From Deltaproteobacteria bacterium (lineage in GTDB: Bacteria; Desulfobacterota; Desulfuromonadia; Geobacterales; Pseudopelobacteraceae): a stretch of 64,000 nt of DNA. Positions within the stretch are counted from its first letter, which is position 1. The number at the start of each line of letters is the position of its first letter. The stretch is from positions 1-64,000 of the forward strand of contig JACPFJ010000003.1 in assembly GCA_016182975.1 (NCBI GenBank), in the 5' to 3' direction. Below the pieces are notes generated by a model. The model did not search any database. It worked only from the letters and a program-made list of their open reading frames with translations, and was not told the origin of the DNA. Positions 44,129-53,021 of the stretch are shown here, piece by piece. Position numbers and translations under genes: made by a program.

Positions 44129-44296
44129 CAAGTAGTCGCTCTCCACTTCTGCACATCACAGTCAGATCAATAAAATTGCCCTAATAAAGCCTCTCACGAC
44201 TAATTCTGACACATGCCTATGGTAAACTGTAACTAACCAATTATCGCCAATCATCCCCGGTAACGGCCATTGAGCAATTCCCAAACCAGGCAATTT

Positions 44297-44746
44297 ATGA
44301 CAGCAATCATATTTATCGGCATACCGGCCGCCGGAAAGAGCACCTTTTACCGGCAGCGCTTCTTCGATACCCATATCCGCATCAATCTGGACATGCTGAA
44401 GAGCCGCCACCGCGAAAAGCTGCTGCTGCACGCCTGTATTGCCGCGAAACAGCCATTCGTCATCGACAACACCAATGCCTCGGCAGCCGAACGGAAGCGA
44501 TTCATCACGCCGGCCAGGGAGGCGGGTTTCCGGGTCATTGGCTACTACTTCAGTTCCAGGGTAGAGGAGGCGCTGGAGCGCAACCGGCAGCGGCAGGGCA
44601 AGGCGCGGATAGCGGACAAGGGCGTCCTGGGGGCGGCCGGACGGCTGGAGTTGCCCTCCCTGGCCGAAGGCTTCGATGAACTGTGGTATGTCCGTATGGA
44701 CGGCATGGGCGGGTTTTGCGTGGAGGAGTGGACAGATGAGATTTGA
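44297..44746 (+). CDS. P-loop ATPase, polynucleotide-kinase-like
   Basis: MTAIIFIGIPAAGKSTFYRQRF Walker A, VIDNTNASAAERKRFI, FSSRVEEALERNRQRQGKARI. Confidence 0.85.
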   Translation: MTAIIFIGIPAAGKSTFYRQRFFDTHIRINLDMLKSRHREKLLLHACIAAKQPFVIDNTNASAAERKRFITPAREAGFRVIGYYFSSRVEEALERNRQRQGKARIADKGVLGAAGRLELPSLAEGFDELWYVRMDGMGGFCVEEWTDEI

Positions 44747-45506
44747 CAGCCCGATACTGGATCACCCTACGCTCTCCGGCCGCTACTTCTACCCCTGGCC
44801 GAATCGTTTCGATGACCCGTTCTTCGTGGAGGGAGACGGCTTCCGGCTGGGGTGCAGATACAACAGGATCGACGAGCAGGCGCCGACCATCATCCACTTC
44901 CACGGCAACGGCGAGAGCGTGGCCGATTACCTGGGGGAGTTCGAGGAGCGGATCGCCGGCCTGGGCGCCAACCTGCTGCTGGCCGAGTACCGCGGCTACG
45001 GCATGTCCAGCGGCGCGCCGGCCCTGGCAGCCATGCTGGATGACGTGCGGCTGATCGTCGCGGCCAGCGGCGCGGCACTCGAGCGGATCGTCTTCTTCGG
45101 CCGTTCCCTCGGATCGCTCTACGCCCTCCATGGCGCCGCCCTCTATCCGGAAGCGGCGGGGGTGATCGTGGAAAGCGGCCTGGCCGATCCCCTGGAGCGG
45201 ATAGTGGTACGCATCGAGCCGCGTGAAGTCGGCGCCACCATGGAACAGCTCCGGGAAGCGGTTGCTACGCACCTCAACCAGCGGGTGAAGATGGCGGCCT
45301 TCAAGGGGCGCTGCCTGATCATGCACACCCGCAACGACGACCTGGTCTTGGTCAGCCATGCCGAGCGTCTCCACGGCTGGGCCAATGGCCCCAAGGAGCT
45401 TTTGATCTTCGAGCGGGGGGACCACAACACCATCCTGGCGGTAAACGAGGCGGCGTATTTCGCCGCGGTGGGGAATTTCCTGCGCGCCCTCACGGCCGCA
45501 GAATAA
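44736..45506 (+). CDS. Alpha/beta hydrolase
   Basis: TIIHFHGNGESVADYL, VFFGRSLGSLYALHGAA nucleophile elbow; starts inside the kinase stop region (GATGAGATTTGA). Confidence 0.85.
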   Translation: MRFDSPILDHPTLSGRYFYPWPNRFDDPFFVEGDGFRLGCRYNRIDEQAPTIIHFHGNGESVADYLGEFEERIAGLGANLLLAEYRGYGMSSGAPALAAMLDDVRLIVAASGAALERIVFFGRSLGSLYALHGAALYPEAAGVIVESGLADPLERIVVRIEPREVGATMEQLREAVATHLNQRVKMAAFKGRCLIMHTRNDDLVLVSHAERLHGWANGPKELLIFERGDHNTILAVNEAAYFAAVGNFLRALTAAE

Positions 45507-45541
45507 CCGGAGGCGGCTGTTACCTCCGAAACGAGGCATGC

Positions 45542-45919
45542 ATGGCAAAGGGATACCAGGCAAACAGGGAACGGCTTGAGGAGATAGCCGCCTTCGGCAA
45601 GGCCGTCGGCAAGCGGGCCGGCTTCAAATGCGAGTGGTGCGAGGGGAAAGAGGAGCTGCGACCCTGGGATTACCGGCCCGACAGCGAGCCGGGCATGGAC
45701 ACCCTGGCCCTCCTCTGCGGCCGCTGCCGGGAGCTGGCCGACGGGAGGAAGGCCGATCCGAACGAGCTGCGCTCCATCCGCAACGCCCTCTGGAGCGACG
45801 TCCCCGCCGTTGCCGAAGGCGCTGCAATAGTGATGGCGCAGTGCAGGGAAGCATGGGCCAGGGAGGCGATCGAGGAGAGCCTGATTGACGACGGGCTCAA
45901 GGCCGAACTTCTCAAATGA
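45542..45919 (+). CDS. PhnA-like zinc-ribbon small protein
   Basis: FKCEWCEGKEELRPWDY ... LALLCGRCRELADGRK, two CxxC motifs. Confidence 0.65.
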   Translation: MAKGYQANRERLEEIAAFGKAVGKRAGFKCEWCEGKEELRPWDYRPDSEPGMDTLALLCGRCRELADGRKADPNELRSIRNALWSDVPAVAEGAAIVMAQCREAWAREAIEESLIDDGLKAELLK

Positions 45920-45932
45920 TGGGCGGGTGGCT

Positions 45933-46595
45933 ATGTGCAGCAGATTCGTAACCAACATCCCGCCTGAAGTGCTGGCCGCCATCTTCGGCCTGCGGGAGGT
46001 CCCGCAGCTTGAAGCGCGCTTCAATGTGGCCCCGACCCAGCAGGTGGCCGTTGTCCGCAGCGAGGGCGACCACAACCGCCTCGACCTTCTGAAGTGGGGA
46101 TTCGTGCCGGGGTGGTCCAAAGACCTGAGCTTCGGCAGTCATCTGATCAACGCCCGCTCCGAGACCGTGGCCGAAAAGCCGGCCTTCCGCCACGCCATCA
46201 AGTATCGCCGCTGCATCGTCCCCACCTCCGGCTTCTACGAGTGGTCTCACAGCGGCGACAAGAAACAGCCCTATTACATCCAATTGGCGGACCATTCCCC
46301 CATGTGCCTTGCCGGTGTCTGGGAGGCATGGAAAGCGCCGGACAACAGCGTGCTTGAGTCTTTCGCCATCCTGACCACCGCCGCCAACAGCCTTGTGGAG
46401 CCGCTCCACGACCGCATGCCGGTGATCCTCCACCCCGACGACTACAGCCTCTGGCTGAACCACAACATGCACGACCCGCAACAACTGCAACCACTCTTCC
46501 GCCCGTTCCCGGTCGCGGAGATGATTGCCCACCAAGTGCCCGACCTGGTAAACAATCCCCGCTTCGACTCCCCGGCCTGCATCAGGCAGGTGTGA
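45933..46595 (+). CDS. SRAP (SOS response-associated peptidase / YedK-HMCES family)
   Basis: MCSRFV N-terminal Cys2, INARSETVAEKPAFRHAIKYRRCIVPTSGFYEW, VEPLHDRMPVIL. Confidence 0.95.
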   Translation: MCSRFVTNIPPEVLAAIFGLREVPQLEARFNVAPTQQVAVVRSEGDHNRLDLLKWGFVPGWSKDLSFGSHLINARSETVAEKPAFRHAIKYRRCIVPTSGFYEWSHSGDKKQPYYIQLADHSPMCLAGVWEAWKAPDNSVLESFAILTTAANSLVEPLHDRMPVILHPDDYSLWLNHNMHDPQQLQPLFRPFPVAEMIAHQVPDLVNNPRFDSPACIRQV

Positions 46596-46701
46596 CCATG
46601 CCCACTTCCGGGTCAGTATTGCCGGCCGGGCCGCCGCAATTGTCTTTTTTACCGTAATGTGGGAAAATTAATCGTAAAGAGGGAAGAAGGAGGTGCTCCA
46701 T

Positions 46702-46887
46702 ATGGCGGTTATGATCGATGAAAAAGAAGAGAATAAAATCGAGCAATTGGCCTTGGAAGCCGAAATGCTGTTAGAGGAAGATGATGAGAGGAAGGATCTA
46801 AAGGAAAAACGGGGGGTCATAAAACAGACTTTGTATGATGGTTCGCATAAGCTGAAACACATAATTCCAAAAGGAAAACACCTTTAA
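46702..46887 (+). CDS. Small hypothetical protein
   Basis: MAVMIDEKEENKIEQLALEAEMLLEEDDERK..., AGGAGGT RBS. Confidence 0.5.
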   Translation: MAVMIDEKEENKIEQLALEAEMLLEEDDERKDLKEKRGVIKQTLYDGSHKLKHIIPKGKHL

Positions 46888-46926
46888 CAACTGGATATAT
46901 TCACGAGATTCACAGATCTTACACTA

Positions 46927-46961
46927 GATAGCCGCTCCCGGCGATGGGAACGGCTTTTTAC
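46927..46961 (+). terminator. Intrinsic terminator
   Basis: AGCCGCTCCCGGCGATGGGAACGGCTTTTT. Confidence 0.7.
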
Positions 46962-46995
46962 AACTAGGTGGAGGCAATCGGAATCCACCTCCCCG

Positions 46996-47214
46996 CTATT
47001 CGACTTCAAATGCCTCCTGTATGGATTTCGTCGCAGCCTTTGAGGCTGCCCGCAATTCGTGACAGCTGTTGCGATTCACCGCCGAATCCAGACAGCTCTT
47101 GACGTTGGCTGACAGCTGCGACCCCTCCACGACGAGGTCAACCCCGCTCCCTTTGGAGATATGCAGCGATCCCGAATAATCGACCTTGAAGCCATCCTTG
47201 TATTCACATCTCAT
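46996..47214 (-). CDS. Small hypothetical protein
   Basis: 72 aa ORF, GAGGTG RBS upstream. Confidence 0.45.
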   Translation of the reverse strand: MRCEYKDGFKVDYSGSLHISKGSGVDLVVEGSQLSANVKSCLDSAVNRNSCHELRAASKAATKSIQEAFEVE

Positions 47215-47319
47215 CTCTTATCACCTCTTTTCTCCTAAAATTATAACGCAGGGGGCGTTGAAAAGCCATATCACCAAGGCGACCGGGCAAGCGGGGGCGA
47301 GACCCGTGGGATATTGACA

Positions 47320-47689
47320 TGGATACGATCATCTTCATCGGCATACCCGCCACCGGGAGAGGCTCCTCGTCGAAGCCTGCCTTGCAGCCCGGCAACCCTT
47401 CGTGGTGGACAACACCAACGCCAGCCGGAAGGAGCGGGCCCGCCTCATCCTGCCGGCACGGGCGGCCGGATTCAGGGTGATAGGCTACTACTTCAGCTCC
47501 AGGGTGCAGGAGGCGCAGGAGCGCAACCGGCAGCGGCAGGGCAGGGCGCGGATACCCGACGGAGGGGTTCTGGGGGCGGCCGGGCGGCTGGAGTTGCCGG
47601 CCCTGGCCGAAGACTTCGTTGAACTGTGGTATGTCCGTATGGACGGCATGGGCGGGTTTAGCGTGGAGGAGTGGAAAGATGAGATTTGA
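47320..47689 (+). pseudogene. Deleted paralog of the polynucleotide-kinase-like ATPase at 44297
   Basis: MDTIIFIGIPATG then frame switch to RLLVEACLAARQPFVVDNTNAS...; lacks Walker A Lys and ~26 following residues versus 44297 copy; 3' half near identical. Confidence 0.85.
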
Positions 47690-48500
47690 CGCCATGGACA
47701 GGCAGATGCGGGTATATGAAACCAATGCAGATCTGTGCGTGCTGCCGGGTATCTACATGGTGGCGCGCCTCGACGGCAGAAGCTTCACCCGCCTGACGAG
47801 GGAGGTCTGCCGATTCGAGGCCCCTTACGACGAACGGTTCAGGGACATGATGGTGGAGACGGTCAGGCACCTGATGCAGTGCGGCTTCAGGGTGCTCTAC
47901 GGCTACACCCAGAGCGACGAGATATCGCTTTTGTTCCACCGGGACGAGGATGCTTTCAACCGTAAGCTGCGCAAATACCACTCCATCCTGGCCGGCGAGG
48001 CCAGCGCCAGGTTCACCAGCCTCCTCGGACAGCCTGCCGTCTTCGACTGCCGCATCAGTCAGCTTCCCGATCCGGAACGGGTGGTGGACTACTTCCGCTG
48101 GCGGATGGAGGATGCCCACCGCAACTGCCTCAACTCCCATTGCTATTGGATGCTGCGCAAATTGGGCACATCGGTTGAGGAGGCGACCAGCAGGCTGAGA
48201 GGGATGTCAATAGCGGCCAAGAACGAACTGCTTTTTCAGAACGGCATCAACTATAACGACCTTCCCGCCTGGCAGAAGCGGGGCATTGCCCTCTATTGGG
48301 AGGATTTGCCCAAGGAAGGCACGAATCCGCGGACTGGAGAGGCTGTCATTGCCGAACGACGGGGCATCAAGGTGGATTATGATATTCCCTCGGCCTACAC
48401 CTTTGAAAAGTTTCTGTTGGACTTGATTGATCCGCAGATTTATCTGAGAAAGAATGCCATGTTGATCGATGAGGCGAACGAAAGTTACGGCTCGCCATGA
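47679..48500 (+). CDS. Bacterial Thg1-like protein (tRNA-His guanylyltransferase family, 3'-5' polymerase)
   Basis: VARLDGRSFTRLT, YTQSDEISLLF metal-binding motifs, NCLNSHCYWMLRKLG, GISYNDLPAWQKRG-type C-terminus (here GINYNDLPAWQKRGIALYWED). Confidence 0.9.
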   Translation: MRFDAMDRQMRVYETNADLCVLPGIYMVARLDGRSFTRLTREVCRFEAPYDERFRDMMVETVRHLMQCGFRVLYGYTQSDEISLLFHRDEDAFNRKLRKYHSILAGEASARFTSLLGQPAVFDCRISQLPDPERVVDYFRWRMEDAHRNCLNSHCYWMLRKLGTSVEEATSRLRGMSIAAKNELLFQNGINYNDLPAWQKRGIALYWEDLPKEGTNPRTGEAVIAERRGIKVDYDIPSAYTFEKFLLDLIDPQIYLRKNAMLIDEANESYGSP

Positions 48501-48738
48501 TATCCTCTTTGTTCAATACATGGAGATTACGGATGTTGATGATGACGTGCTGGATGGGTTGTTCCGGGATATGATGGGGAGGGTGTGGAGTTAATGCCGT
48601 CCGCATGAACGGGGACAAACTTGATGACCTGAGCGCCGTAATGAAATGTTGCGGCGTTTTTGTTTCGCTTCATTATTGATGGGAATTACGCTATTATCTG
48701 CGGCGTTCTGTATACACTGACACAGGCAAAGGCCGGTA

Positions 48739-51513
48739 ATGACCCCCGAAGCCAAGGCACGACAGCAGATTGACCAAAAGCTTGAACACGCTGGCTGGGT
48801 TATCCAGGATCTGAAGAAGATCAACCTGGGCGCCAGTCTGGGCGTTGTTGTGCGTGAACACCCTACTGATACCGGCCCGGCGGATTATGTTCTGTTCGTA
48901 AACCGTGAGCCGCTCGGGGTAATCGAAGCCAAACCTGATAACACCATTCTTACCTTTGTTGAAGACCAGACCGAACGCTATGCCCGAAGCACCCTCAAAT
49001 GGCGGGTGACCTCCACGCCACTTCGCTTCCTGTTTGAAAGTACCGGCCAGATGATTCATTTCACCGATGGTGCTGACCCGGCAGCCCGCGCACGCGAGAT
49101 TTTCCATTTCTTCAAGCCTGAGCAACTTGCCGAATGGCTGAATCAGCCTGTATCTTTCCGCCGTCGTCTCATGGAACAGATGCCGGAGCTGCCGACACGC
49201 AACCTGCGTGATTGCCAGATCAGCGCAGTTAGCGGGCTGGAGAAATCCCTTGCCCAAAACAAACCCTGCGCCCTGGTGCATATGGCGACCGGCGCCGGCA
49301 AGACCTTCACCGCCATCACATCGGTCTACCGGCTCCTCAAATATGGCGATGCCAAGCGGATTCTCTTTCTGGTCGATACCCGCAACCTGGGAAAGCAGGC
49401 ACATCAGGAGTTCATGGCATATACCCCGCCTGACGATGCCCGCAAGTTTACGGAACTTTACAATGTACAGCGATTGAATAGCCCCACCATCGACCCGGCA
49501 GCCAAGGTCTGCATCAGTACCATTCAGCGAATGTACTCCATCCTCTCGGGTGAACCGATTGATGAGTCTGCCGAGGATGTGCCACTTGATCAGATTATCC
49601 AGACCGACAAACAGGCCAAGGTGGTGCGCTACAATCCGGCTGTGCCGGTGGAAATCTTCGATGTCATCATTATCGACGAATGCCACCGCAGTATTTACAA
49701 CCTCTGGAAGCAGGTGCTTGACTACTTCGATGCCTTCCTGGTTGGGCTCACCGCCACCCCCGACAAACGGACCTTTGGATTCTTCAACGAAAATATTGTT
49801 GCCGAATACACCTATGAACAATCAGTCGCTGATGGTGTGAACGTTGGGTATGACGTCTATGAGATTGAAACCGAGATTACCAAGAAAGGTGCCGAGGTAA
49901 AGGCCAGGGAATGGGTGGATCATCGTGACCGGCAGACCCGGAAAAAGCGCTGGGCTGAGGCCGAGGAGGATCTTCTCTACACCGGCAAGGAGCTGGACAA
50001 ATCGGTGGTCAACATCAGCCAGATCCGCAAGGTGATTCAGGCAATGAAGACGGCAGTGGAAAAGCAGATCTTCCCCAGCCGCAAAGAGACCCCCAAAACG
50101 CTGATCTTTGCTAAAACCGACAGTCACGCCGACGACATTATCCAGATCGTCCGTGAGGTGTACAACCAGGGGAACGCCTTCTGTAAAAAGGTCACCTACA
50201 AGGCGGAAGAAGATCCGGACAGTATCCTCTCCAGCTTCCGTAACGACTATAACCCGCGCATTGCCGTTACCGTGGATATGATCGCCACCGGCACCGATGT
50301 CAAGCCGCTGGAAGTGTTGCTCTTCATGCGTGATGTCCGCTCCAAGGGGTATTATGAGCAGATGAAGGGGCGAGGAGTCCGCAGCCTCGACCATGATGCT
50401 TTGAAACGGGTCTCCAACAGCGCCGACAGCGCCAAGAGCCGTTTTGTTCTGATCGATGCCGTGGGGGTGGAAAAGTCGCTCAAGACCGAAAGCCGCCCGT
50501 TGGAGAAAAAGCCGTCAGTCCCGCTGAAAGATTTGATGATGGGTGTGGCCATGGGGCATCGGGATGAGGATACCGTGCTCAGCCTGGCTAATCGCCTGGT
50601 GCGGCTGGCCAAGCAGTTGGATGACAAGGCTCTGGCGCGGATTGAAAAGAAATCTGGCGGGGTAACGGTTGGCGCCTTGGGGAAGACCCTGATTACCGCC
50701 CTTGACCCGGACCGGATTGTTGAAACCGCCATCGCCACTGCCCAGGCCAATGGGATCACCCGCACCGAAGAGACCTTGACCGTGGAAGAGCTGACCACTG
50801 CCCGTGCCCACTGTGTAGCCGCCGCCTGCGCCCCCTTTGACAACCCAGAACTGCGGGATGAAATCGAAGCGGCCCGCCGGGAGCGGGAGCAGATCATCGA
50901 CCATATCAACCTGGATCAGGTCACCTTCTTTGGATACAGCGCCCAGGCCGAGGAGCAGGCGCAGAAGGTGATCCTGACCTTTACCGATTACATCGCCCAG
51001 CACAAGGATGAAATCCAGGCTCTGAGCTTCTTTTACCAGCAGCCCTACCAGCGCCGCGCTCTTACCTTTGACATGATCGAGGAGCTACACGATGCACTGA
51101 GCCGCCCGCCGTTGATGCTGACCACCGAACGTCTCTGGAACGCCTATGCCCGGGTGAAGGGTTCGCAGGTAACCGGCGCCGATACAAAACGGCAACTGAC
51201 CGATCTGGTCGCCCTGGTTCGTTTTGCCATCGGGCTGGACGGGGAGTTGAAGCCGTTCCGTGATCAGGTGGACAAGCGTTTCCAGGAATGGATCTTCCGC
51301 CACAACGCCAGGCGGACCACCTCTTTTAGCACCGAGCAGACCGAGTGGCTGCGGCTGATGAAGGATCATATTGCCTCCAGTTGCTCTATTGCACGTGACG
51401 ATTTCGACTATGCCGAGTTTGCCGCCAAGGGAGGTTTGCAGAAGGTGTGGGGGCTGTTTGGGAAGGAGTTGGATGGGGTGATGAGTGAGATGAATGAGGA
51501 GTTGGTGGCGTGA
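48739..51513 (+). CDS. hsdR: Type I restriction enzyme R subunit
   Basis: 924 aa; EPLGVIEAKPD nuclease motif, Walker A ATGAGKTFTAI, IDECHRSIY, KTLIFAKTDSHADDI. Confidence 0.95.
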   Translation: MTPEAKARQQIDQKLEHAGWVIQDLKKINLGASLGVVVREHPTDTGPADYVLFVNREPLGVIEAKPDNTILTFVEDQTERYARSTLKWRVTSTPLRFLFESTGQMIHFTDGADPAARAREIFHFFKPEQLAEWLNQPVSFRRRLMEQMPELPTRNLRDCQISAVSGLEKSLAQNKPCALVHMATGAGKTFTAITSVYRLLKYGDAKRILFLVDTRNLGKQAHQEFMAYTPPDDARKFTELYNVQRLNSPTIDPAAKVCISTIQRMYSILSGEPIDESAEDVPLDQIIQTDKQAKVVRYNPAVPVEIFDVIIIDECHRSIYNLWKQVLDYFDAFLVGLTATPDKRTFGFFNENIVAEYTYEQSVADGVNVGYDVYEIETEITKKGAEVKAREWVDHRDRQTRKKRWAEAEEDLLYTGKELDKSVVNISQIRKVIQAMKTAVEKQIFPSRKETPKTLIFAKTDSHADDIIQIVREVYNQGNAFCKKVTYKAEEDPDSILSSFRNDYNPRIAVTVDMIATGTDVKPLEVLLFMRDVRSKGYYEQMKGRGVRSLDHDALKRVSNSADSAKSRFVLIDAVGVEKSLKTESRPLEKKPSVPLKDLMMGVAMGHRDEDTVLSLANRLVRLAKQLDDKALARIEKKSGGVTVGALGKTLITALDPDRIVETAIATAQANGITRTEETLTVEELTTARAHCVAAACAPFDNPELRDEIEAARREREQIIDHINLDQVTFFGYSAQAEEQAQKVILTFTDYIAQHKDEIQALSFFYQQPYQRRALTFDMIEELHDALSRPPLMLTTERLWNAYARVKGSQVTGADTKRQLTDLVALVRFAIGLDGELKPFRDQVDKRFQEWIFRHNARRTTSFSTEQTEWLRLMKDHIASSCSIARDDFDYAEFAAKGGLQKVWGLFGKELDGVMSEMNEELVA

Positions 51514-53021
51514 GCAATATTCCGTCAGAATGGGAAGTAATTCCTTTATCAGAAGTGATACAGACCCAGAAAGGTAAGAAGCCCGAAAACCTGGGTCCCA
51601 GGGATGAAGTTCGTACAGTTCCCTATATAACCATAGCTGCATTTGAATCTAAAAAAGTGGAAGTGTTTGCCCCAGAACAAGACATCCCTCGGTGCGAACC
51701 TGATGACACTCTTTTAGTATGGGACGGGGCAAGAACTGGACTCTGTGGCAGAGGGGTTTCGGGATATGTTGGATCAACAATTACTCGGGTAACTTCCGAC
51801 CTTGCTAATCCTTCGTATTTATACCATTTCTTAAATTCGCATTATTCGACTCTGAACACACAGACTAAAGGGGTTGGTATTCCGCATATTAACCCAGTCG
51901 TTTTGAATGCTCTTGAGTTCCCACTTCCGCCTTTAGCTGAACAAACCCGTATAGTTGAAAAAAATGAAGAACTTCTCTCCGACCTTGATGCCGGAGTAGC
52001 CGAACTCAAGGCCGCGCAAAAGAAGCTGGCCCAATACCGCCAATCACTGCTGAAATCGGCAGTGGAGGGAGCGCTTACTGCTGAGTGGCGTACCAAAAAC
52101 AAACCCAAAGAAACCGGTGCTCAGTTACTGGAGCGTATCCTAAAAGAGCGCCGTGTCCGCTGGGAAGAGAAGCAGCTTGCCCGGTTCAAAGAGCAGGGCA
52201 AAACCCCGCCCAAAGGGTGGCAGGATAAATATCCAGAACCGGTACAGCCGGACACCACCAATCTGCCAGAATTGCCGGAGGGGTGGTTTTATAGTGAGCT
52301 TGAAGCTCTCATTCCTCCAGACAAGACAGGGACCAAAACAGGACCTTTTGGTAGCCTGCTCAAAAAACATGAGCATAAAAGTTCTGGTATTCCGGTTGTC
52401 GGAATTGAGAATATAGATCGGATGAAGTTTATTCCAGGTTCTAAGATACATATAACTGAAAGTAAATCTAGGGAGTTATCAGAATACGATCTATTGGCAG
52501 GCGATGTTGTGATTTCACGTTCTGGAACTGTTGGTGAAGTATGTGTGATACCAGACTATTTAGGCATCGCAAGGTTTTCGACAAATATTATGAGAGTTCG
52601 CCTCAACTACCAAGTGATTTTGCCAGACTACTTCTGCTTATTATTAAACGGAAGTCCATTTGTCTTGCAGCAAATTCGTAAATTATGTTCGGGAAGCACA
52701 AGAGATTTTCTGAATACAGAAATTTTGATGTCTATAATATTTCTAGTTCCTCCAATTAACGAACAACACAAAATAATCTTAGCTCTCTATGTCTCGTTGC
52801 AAGAAGTTGAGACTCAAAATAACGCTATCCTTCAGTCCCTCACCCAAGCCGCAGCCCAGCGCAAAAACATCCTGAAAACTGCCTTCTCTGGCCAACTGGT
52901 GTCGCAGAACCCGGATGACGAACCGGCCAGTGTCCTGTTGGAGAGGATTCGAGAAGAACGAAAAACATCAATCAAAACAAGCAAGAAAACTGTAACACCC
53001 CGGAGGAAACCATCATGCTGA
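51510..53021 (+). CDS. hsdS: Type I restriction enzyme specificity subunit
   Basis: Two TRD-like halves; EFPLPPLAEQTRIVEKNEELLSDLDAGVAELK and LVPPINEQHKIILAL conserved regions. Confidence 0.93.
   Translation: MSNIPSEWEVIPLSEVIQTQKGKKPENLGPRDEVRTVPYITIAAFESKKVEVFAPEQDIPRCEPDDTLLVWDGARTGLCGRGVSGYVGSTITRVTSDLANPSYLYHFLNSHYSTLNTQTKGVGIPHINPVVLNALEFPLPPLAEQTRIVEKNEELLSDLDAGVAELKAAQKKLAQYRQSLLKSAVEGALTAEWRTKNKPKETGAQLLERILKERRVRWEEKQLARFKEQGKTPPKGWQDKYPEPVQPDTTNLPELPEGWFYSELEALIPPDKTGTKTGPFGSLLKKHEHKSSGIPVVGIENIDRMKFIPGSKIHITESKSRELSEYDLLAGDVVISRSGTVGEVCVIPDYLGIARFSTNIMRVRLNYQVILPDYFCLLLNGSPFVLQQIRKLCSGSTRDFLNTEILMSIIFLVPPINEQHKIILALYVSLQEVETQNNAILQSLTQAAAQRKNILKTAFSGQLVSQNPDDEPASVLLERIREERKTSIKTSKKTVTPRRKPSC

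Noticed and set aside
48520-48594. Small ORF MEITDVDDDVLDGLFRDMMGRVWS after the Thg1-like gene
   Set aside because: Too short with no clear RBS or homology; could be a remnant but not supportable.
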